Source: Haemonchus contortus
Taxonomy: Eukaryota; Nematoda; Chromadorea; Rhabditida; Trichostrongylidae
Direction: 5' to 3'
NCBI GenBank assembly: GCA_000469685.2
Contig: LS997565.1
Location: 40,635,166-40,699,165 of the forward strand
DNA length: 64,000 nt
Shown here piece after piece: positions 60,501-64,000 of this stretch. The position numbers and the translations under genes were made by a program. Every line of letters begins with the position of its first letter. Position 1 is the first letter of the stretch. The notes beneath the pieces were generated by a model. The model searched no databases. It had not been told where the DNA came from and worked only from the letters and a program-made list of their open reading frames with translations.

Positions 60501-63500
60501 TTTCGCTGACTCCAGAAAAGAGGTGGGACCTCGATGCGGCAGCTGTCTTGCATTCTTCAACTGGTGTATTTGGAGGTCTCTGACCACATACTGAAGCTTC
60601 CCAACCTTCGCGTTGGCCAAACCTGCCTGTTTGCGTAAGCTTCGGTCCAATTCCAATTCCTCCACCGTATAATCTCTGCGAGCGTACGAATGGACGAAAC
60701 GCCTTGTTAGGCTCTGTCGTCCCGATTTCATGTGACGCAGTAGCCTGTCCTTCATAGCAGGTGAGGGAAGCTCAATTTTTATGATTCGGTCGCGCCCACC
60801 TTGATTCTTCGGCTTCACAGGCGGGTGACGATGAGCCGTTATTCTTCCTTTTGAGAATTCCTCGATAAGCTCATCATCACCAGAGGAGAGAATGACCTCA
60901 CGCAGAGCTTCCTGATCGAATTTTTTCGTCGAAAGTTCGTCAGCCTGTTCTCCTATTCCAACCCAGGTTATGCGCCTAAGTTTACCTTCGATTTTGTCGC
61001 TATCGGCCTTCACTTTGACGAGGGTAGAGTAAAGAAGGTTTTGATCCAGTGGACTCGAATTCTGTAGGCTGGTCACACGCTCCTCCAATGCATCAAGGCG
61101 AGATATGATTTCGCTCTGACGCCGTGTAACCTCTTCAATGCCATCAGTCAATTTGGCTAGGGACGATGTTAGAGCCTTTTCGATTCGATCGGCAGAAGAG
61201 GCGAACTGTTCCAACATTATAGAGGCCCAGAGGGGGAGATCCTTGTCCTGGTCCCTATCCGCCGTCTTACTCTGTGACCCACGAGCCATCGAGAATCAAT
61301 ATAGGCGAAAAGTTATCACAGAAGGCAGGAGAAAAGGAGGTTAACCCCGGAAGAAGTAGAGAATACAAGGAAGGCAAGGAAAAAAACTATGAGGGCAATA
61401 TTCCTAAAAAAAATAATGAAATACCAGTATTTAAAATAAATACCAAAAAAGAGCGAATAGGAAATGGCAAAAAAATCGCGGTAGAGAGAAGAATGGAAAC
61501 ACCGCCGCACACGACGACGACCTAAGTGGATGAGTCATACTACGGGTTCCCCTATCGTTTAACGGGCACTAAGATAGCCGCCATTATGAGAGGTTTTAGT
61601 TTTAGGCCAGCGAGTTTCAGTAGGTAAGGCTAGACTATGCATCTATGTTAAGATCAGCACGATCCAATAGTCTCCCATCCACGGAGATACCCTACGGTCA
61701 TACTAGTCATTGATGAACCCCCAAGACGGTGCCCGTGCAGAGGAAATGCTGATGAACCCCCAAGACGGTGCTCGTGCAGAGGAAATGCTCTGAGACAGGA
61801 CGTCTGGAGCTCACCGGAGACGTTCTACCATACCCGTCAGTGACATGCAAGTTAGAGGAAACAAATTTGCAGTAGTCCGCCTAGCGCCCGGCAACAGTCC
61901 CAAAGTCAATGGACCACCCAAGTTCGAACTCAGCCGTTGAGATTGGTGAAAAAATATTTAAAATACCTTTTTACAGTTCATCTTCTGCTTCGTTCCTCCT
62001 CCGACGATTCTGGGTGGTTGGTTGTGTTTCCTCGTCGGATTGGTACTTATTGGACTACTCACTGCTATAGTTGGTATGAATTTTAAAAAACTATATGATG
62101 AATATGATAAGAGCCTATAGACATTGCATAATTGATGAGTTTAGATCATTTCTGAGGATGAATAAGCCGTAAGGGATCAAGTGGGTCGAGCAGCTTATAA
62201 ATTACCCCTCCATTTGTTGAAATTATCTTCACTTGCCGGGAGCGAGGCAACCAAAGTGAAAGGGCTCCGCAGAGTGCGCAAATTTCTTTGAAATATAGTC
62301 GTTGTTAGATTAGATAGGTGCAGTGGGGCGGGGCTCCATAGCCGTGCGCGGTCGCGTCGCGGCTATCTTTCTAGATCCGGTTGCCAGTTATTGCCGCTAA
62401 GTAAGGGTTCGTTTATGCTTCTGTCAACAGATTTCCTGCCGTTTTCGTTGAGCGTTCACAAAACACTTCAGACCTTCCCCTGCTTCTCTTTTCTTTCAAG
62501 GGCGGTAGTTATTTCATCTTCCTTCAGTGTCTGTTGTCGCTCCTTTCCATTCAGGACATCTGAGAATCCTTCTTTGGAAATGTCCACATTTCTCTTTGAC
62601 CATAAACGTTTCAGGAGATTTCGCTTCGATCTTCGGTTGTATGGTCGGGATTAAAGACGCTATAACAGCCATCACACTAGTCGCTTTGGGTACAAGTCTA
62701 CCCGACACGTTTGCCTCGAAGATCGCTGCTGAGAATGTAAGTGCTGCCTACGACGGTTTTCTCGATGGGTTGTCGCATTCCATTAATATTTCAGGATGAC
62801 ACCGCCGATAATGCAGTCGGAAATGTGACTGGATCAAACTCTGTGAACGTTTTCCTCGGTCTTGGTCTTCCATGGTTGGTAGCTTCGATCTATTGGGCTT
62901 CGAAGGGTGAAAGCTTCGCTGTTCCTGCTGCCGATCTCGGTTTCAGGTACGTCTTAGACCATATCTGAAGTACATATGTCTTGTTATTTGACTCAAAGAG
63001 AAAAAAACAGGGTTCAAAAACAAGGGGAAGTTGAGATTGGCGGAATAGATTCGATACTTCTACAACTGGAATTCAAACGGACGAATTTCACGAACTTCTA
63101 TGGCATGTTTTTCATTGAGTGAACAGTTTATCTCAAAAAAAATCGATAGTTTCTTCTCGCATAGTATCCGGGCTCTAGAGGGGTGGGATCGGTGAGAGGG
63201 CGGGATATATGCGGAGATGTAGCCAAGTAGTCGTGACCCTTTTAGTTTCAGAAGGTTAGAAGAGAACGGTTGCACTCGTTCGTGTAACTTGCCAATAGAA
63301 AAACTGAACCTTTTGAATACTTGTAACCGTTGTCAGTGTCTGTAAGGATCGATCGCCGTTTCCTTTCAGCGTGACGGTGTTCATGTGCTGTTCGGTGGTG
63401 TTCTTGGTTGTGTTGATGCTACGACGTACATCAGCCATATTTGGTCGAGGTGAACTCGGCGGACCTGTTGGACCAAAATTCGCATCAGGCCTATTTTTCG

Positions 63501-63556
63501 TTCTCCTTTGGCTTATCTATGTAGCTTTGTCAATTTGGAATACGTACAAGAATTGA
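51571..63556 (+). CDS. Na+/Ca2+ exchanger (NCX, SLC8 family), 19-exon model
   Basis: This plasma-membrane antiporter extrudes Ca2+ in exchange for Na+. Exons in phase: 51571-51740, 51864-51978, 52516-52612, 52772-52911, 52983-53087, 53674-53805, 54237-54371, 54436-54568, 54632-54702, 55250-55456, 55526-55645, 55890-56051, 56451-56550, 56661-56803, 56994-57083, 61977-62073, 62615-62736, 62795-62946 and 63370-63556, about 825 residues from the ATG used here. The alpha-1 repeat ALGSSAPEILLSIIEIVG and alpha-2 repeat ALGTSLPDTFASKIAA, with GNVTGSNSVNVFLGLG, hold the ion-binding residues. The large cytoplasmic loop has RLFYRIRAARIL and two Calx-beta-like regions (VEFAARVYAID onward; the second ends IDIEIIDDKHDEKDETFNVE). 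It ends FGRGELGGPVGPKFASGLFF like vertebrate NCX. The true start is uncertain because no signal peptide was found; an upstream exon is likely. The exon at 52772 uses a rare GAG acceptor. Confidence 0.92.
56115..56200 (-). repeat. tRNA-derived SINE, 3' fragment (copy 5)
   Basis: CTGGGATGCGCAACGCATTC and CAGAATCGCAGTAACG match the 3' part of the other copies. Only about 85 bp remain, inside an exchanger intron. Its orientation is minus, opposite to the host gene. Confidence 0.6.
57594..60422 (-). CDS. LINE ORF2: endonuclease-reverse transcriptase
   Basis: The frame is open from just after the ORF1 stop (60422) to 57594, about 942 codons. The N-terminal third is an apurinic-type (EEP) endonuclease: FLFNARSLNNKLPDL, ALFVTETWC, GGGVVALIRENI and ILGDFNFFDI, then TSDHSMVAFSL. 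The reverse transcriptase has NYRPVCLTSSVSKIMERMV, HGFLPSKSTSSAL, YIDFSKAFDSI and GVPQGSCLGPLMFVLYINDL. The catalytic box is MYADDVKVYC. The order and motifs fit the CR1/Jockey group. No frameshift or stop is seen. There is no clear ATG near the start: the first Met is well inside, and the nearest conventional alternative is a TTG at 60299. This bears on how it is translated. Confidence 0.88.
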   Translation of the reverse strand, partial: GQAPQSEQHDRVHRPAVFSHGECFLFNARSLNNKLPDLHYLLAHSPSALFVTETWCKPDKINNGTLSAGHPYVVYRCDRGEDIPGGGVVALIRENINSSLISSLNFSIYLQCVTVRVSFENTECIIVLCYRSPSCKNDSFEEFILYLEELCQNQTPLIILGDFNFFDISWFQSSEGLGNGCPGRQSSLFYRFIQGHNFSQTVSHPTRGRNTLDLVLTNNPSLITTPSVQAPFSTSDHSMVAFSLAGNTIEAARKPRIDFARGDYRTICLHLLAVDWRRIFDSIETIDECYFVFANFCHSLISRFIPVLEVTKRAFRLPRYLQLVEDPIRQLARDRNHLHNPRYLYLSRLFKKKLAKLNLKYEEHIASSKNVKRFWSYCNARLKEYSSIGTITNSSGSVCSFDQEKADVFAEYFQTFHKKLAIPTPCDVTKPQITLDWVELHSEKVFRTLKKLPLRCSTSPDGLPYIFLNKAAEGIAPALTHLFNRILLEGTVPAIWRLGLVRPIHKRGSKSDFRNYRPVCLTSSVSKIMERMVCEKIRDFLISNQLLSRCQHGFLPSKSTSSALLSAIPSWQNAVDKKRSVFAAYIDFSKAFDSIPFLMLKLEQIGITGSLLKFLESFLFDKCQRVVVNGSCSYVYRTDSGVPQGSCLGPLMFVLYINDLPDALPPGIHCSMYADDVKVYCMDQPLLLQVALDAISSWAKNWGLTISLDKTVVLRLGPSHESTAKFFIDGVELKEPDTLRDLGIVYNRSLGFNDYIYKVVNSAQCRANFILRAFATRNIKTLFKLFSTYVRPILEYCPMVWSPSTRNMVDLIEGVQAKFTERIFARKGIFHVSYKQRLGYLNENSLEMRRKLYDYDFVYKISIGLVDLDFDSFFRKSATIGRTRGHSYKLLREKTFTAEYRNSFTQRIISLWNELPPSVVYSSSPSSFRRKVKNILVSQGWF
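60423..61289 (-). CDS. LINE ORF1: coiled-coil / RNA-binding-like protein
   Basis: 288 residues from an ATG at 61289 to a TAG at 60423-60425. The N-terminal half has a heptad-like helix (IEEVTRRQSEIISRLDALEE, then RVTSLQN), typical of LINE ORF1 trimerisation coils. The middle (DRIIKIELPSPAMKDRLLRH) resembles an RRM. The following RRDYTVEELELDRSLRKQA and KLQYVVRDLQIH resemble the ORF1 C-terminal domain seen in nematode CR1-like elements. It is in the same frame as ORF2. Function in RNP formation is known for the class and inferred here. Confidence 0.75.
   Translation of the reverse strand: MARGSQSKTADRDQDKDLPLWASIMLEQFASSADRIEKALTSSLAKLTDGIEEVTRRQSEIISRLDALEERVTSLQNSSPLDQNLLYSTLVKVKADSDKIEGKLRRITWVGIGEQADELSTKKFDQEALREVILSSGDDELIEEFSKGRITAHRHPPVKPKNQGGRDRIIKIELPSPAMKDRLLRHMKSGRQSLTRRFVHSYARRDYTVEELELDRSLRKQAGLANAKVGKLQYVVRDLQIHQLKNARQLPHRGPTSFLESAKASSGSLVGSMDASIVGTSRSPNISP
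61711..61788. repeat. 39-bp direct tandem duplication
   Basis: Two copies of TGATGAACCCCCAAGACGGT..GAGGAAATGC lie head to tail with a single C/T difference. They sit just upstream (on the minus strand) of LINE ORF1, so they may be 5' UTR repeats of that element. Confidence 0.85.
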
Positions 63557-64000
63557 CTGACGCAAAGTTCAAGATCATCACTCATTCTCTATCTGCTTTA
63601 ATTGATTTCACTTATCAGAATGGAAAACATTCCACTTTATCCATCTCAACCTGTTTTTGTACTGTTTTCTTGGTACTGTTCGCAAAGGAGCTATTCAGCT
63701 TAATTATTTTGAGGGATAACTCGAACCAGCAGGGTAGGGACAGGCATGCCGAAATGAGTTGGACGAGTTACCTCGATGTCAAGAAGTCGTAGCAATTTTT
63801 CTATCACTTAGCTTTTCTGTCAAGCCCTGAAGGTTGTATTTCCTTCTTATTTGGTCTTACCAATGCGCTCCTCAGAGTTTTTTTTGTTGGTATTGAAAAT
63901 TCAAGGACTGTCAAAACATTGCGCGAGCGGTTGCGTCGCGGCTGCTCGAGCAAGCGTGCTCTGCAGCCGTTATCGATCCACCGGCTCAGGCTGTAACGCA
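63557..64000. other. 3' flank of the exchanger gene
   Basis: No canonical AATAAA is visible. The stretch 63910-63960 has a GC-rich motif (GCGAGCGGTTGCGTCGCGGC) related to sequences at about 52270, 55685 and 62340. No further gene is seen before the window ends. Confidence 0.45.

Larger units (their letters stand above)
57184..61900 (-). mobile_element. Non-LTR retrotransposon (CR1/Jockey-like LINE), antisense in an NCX intron
   Basis: A minus-strand element of about 4.7 kb fills most of the 4.9-kb intron 57084-61976. Its 3' end is probably the short repeat AAATCATAATCATAA at about 57185-57199, of the kind that ends CR1-like elements. The 5' limit is not certain; a 39-bp direct duplication at 61711-61788 may belong to its 5' UTR. 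Both protein frames are open, so the copy looks young. Confidence 0.8.

Noticed and set aside
1..64000. CRISPR arrays, bacterial operons, ribosome-binding sites or rRNA
   Set aside because: None seen. The sequence is plainly eukaryotic, with introns and polyadenylation signals.

Overview
This window looks like nuclear DNA of a nematode, probably a strongylid or hookworm-type parasite. Genes are split into short exons with GT/AG introns. Two genes encode ground-like domain proteins, a nematode-specific family. The intergenic space is full of Tc1/mariner relics, miniature inverted-repeat elements and tRNA-derived SINEs. The genus is inference from these features.

Layout. 1-22.5 kb is gene-poor and repeat-rich. 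It holds SINE copies, TTAA-flanked MITEs, mariner-derived MITEs, a broken Tc3-like element (7.2-8.2 kb), a complete-ended but defective mariner (8.2-9.5 kb), and one exon of a putative CHH/ITP-type neuropeptide gene (11.46 kb). 22.5-31.3 kb is the densest stretch. On the minus strand it has an ORC5-like replication gene, a small one-membrane-segment protein and a coiled-coil protein. On the plus strand it has a complete ten-exon lipoyl synthase gene, divergent from the small membrane protein gene across about 220 bp. 34.1-39.2 kb holds two tandem ground-like secreted protein genes, each with a TATA box about 45 bp before the ATG, separated by mariner-derived repeats. 39.2-51.4 kb has no recognised gene but contains a nearly perfect palindromic Tc1-like element (41.7-43.3 kb) and a MITE whose loop looks tRNA-like (45.1-45.6 kb).

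51.5-63.6 kb is one large plus-strand gene for a Na+/Ca2+ exchanger (NCX, SLC8 type), reconstructed here as 19 exons. Its longest intron (4.9 kb) carries an antisense non-LTR retrotransposon with two long open ORFs. These ORFs are in the same frame and separated by a single TAG codon.

The host genes do not form an obvious pathway: mitochondrial lipoate synthesis, DNA replication licensing, cuticle or secreted matrix, and calcium extrusion. Exon boundaries were read by eye from GT/AG sites, phase continuity and family similarity. No alignment or transcript data were available.
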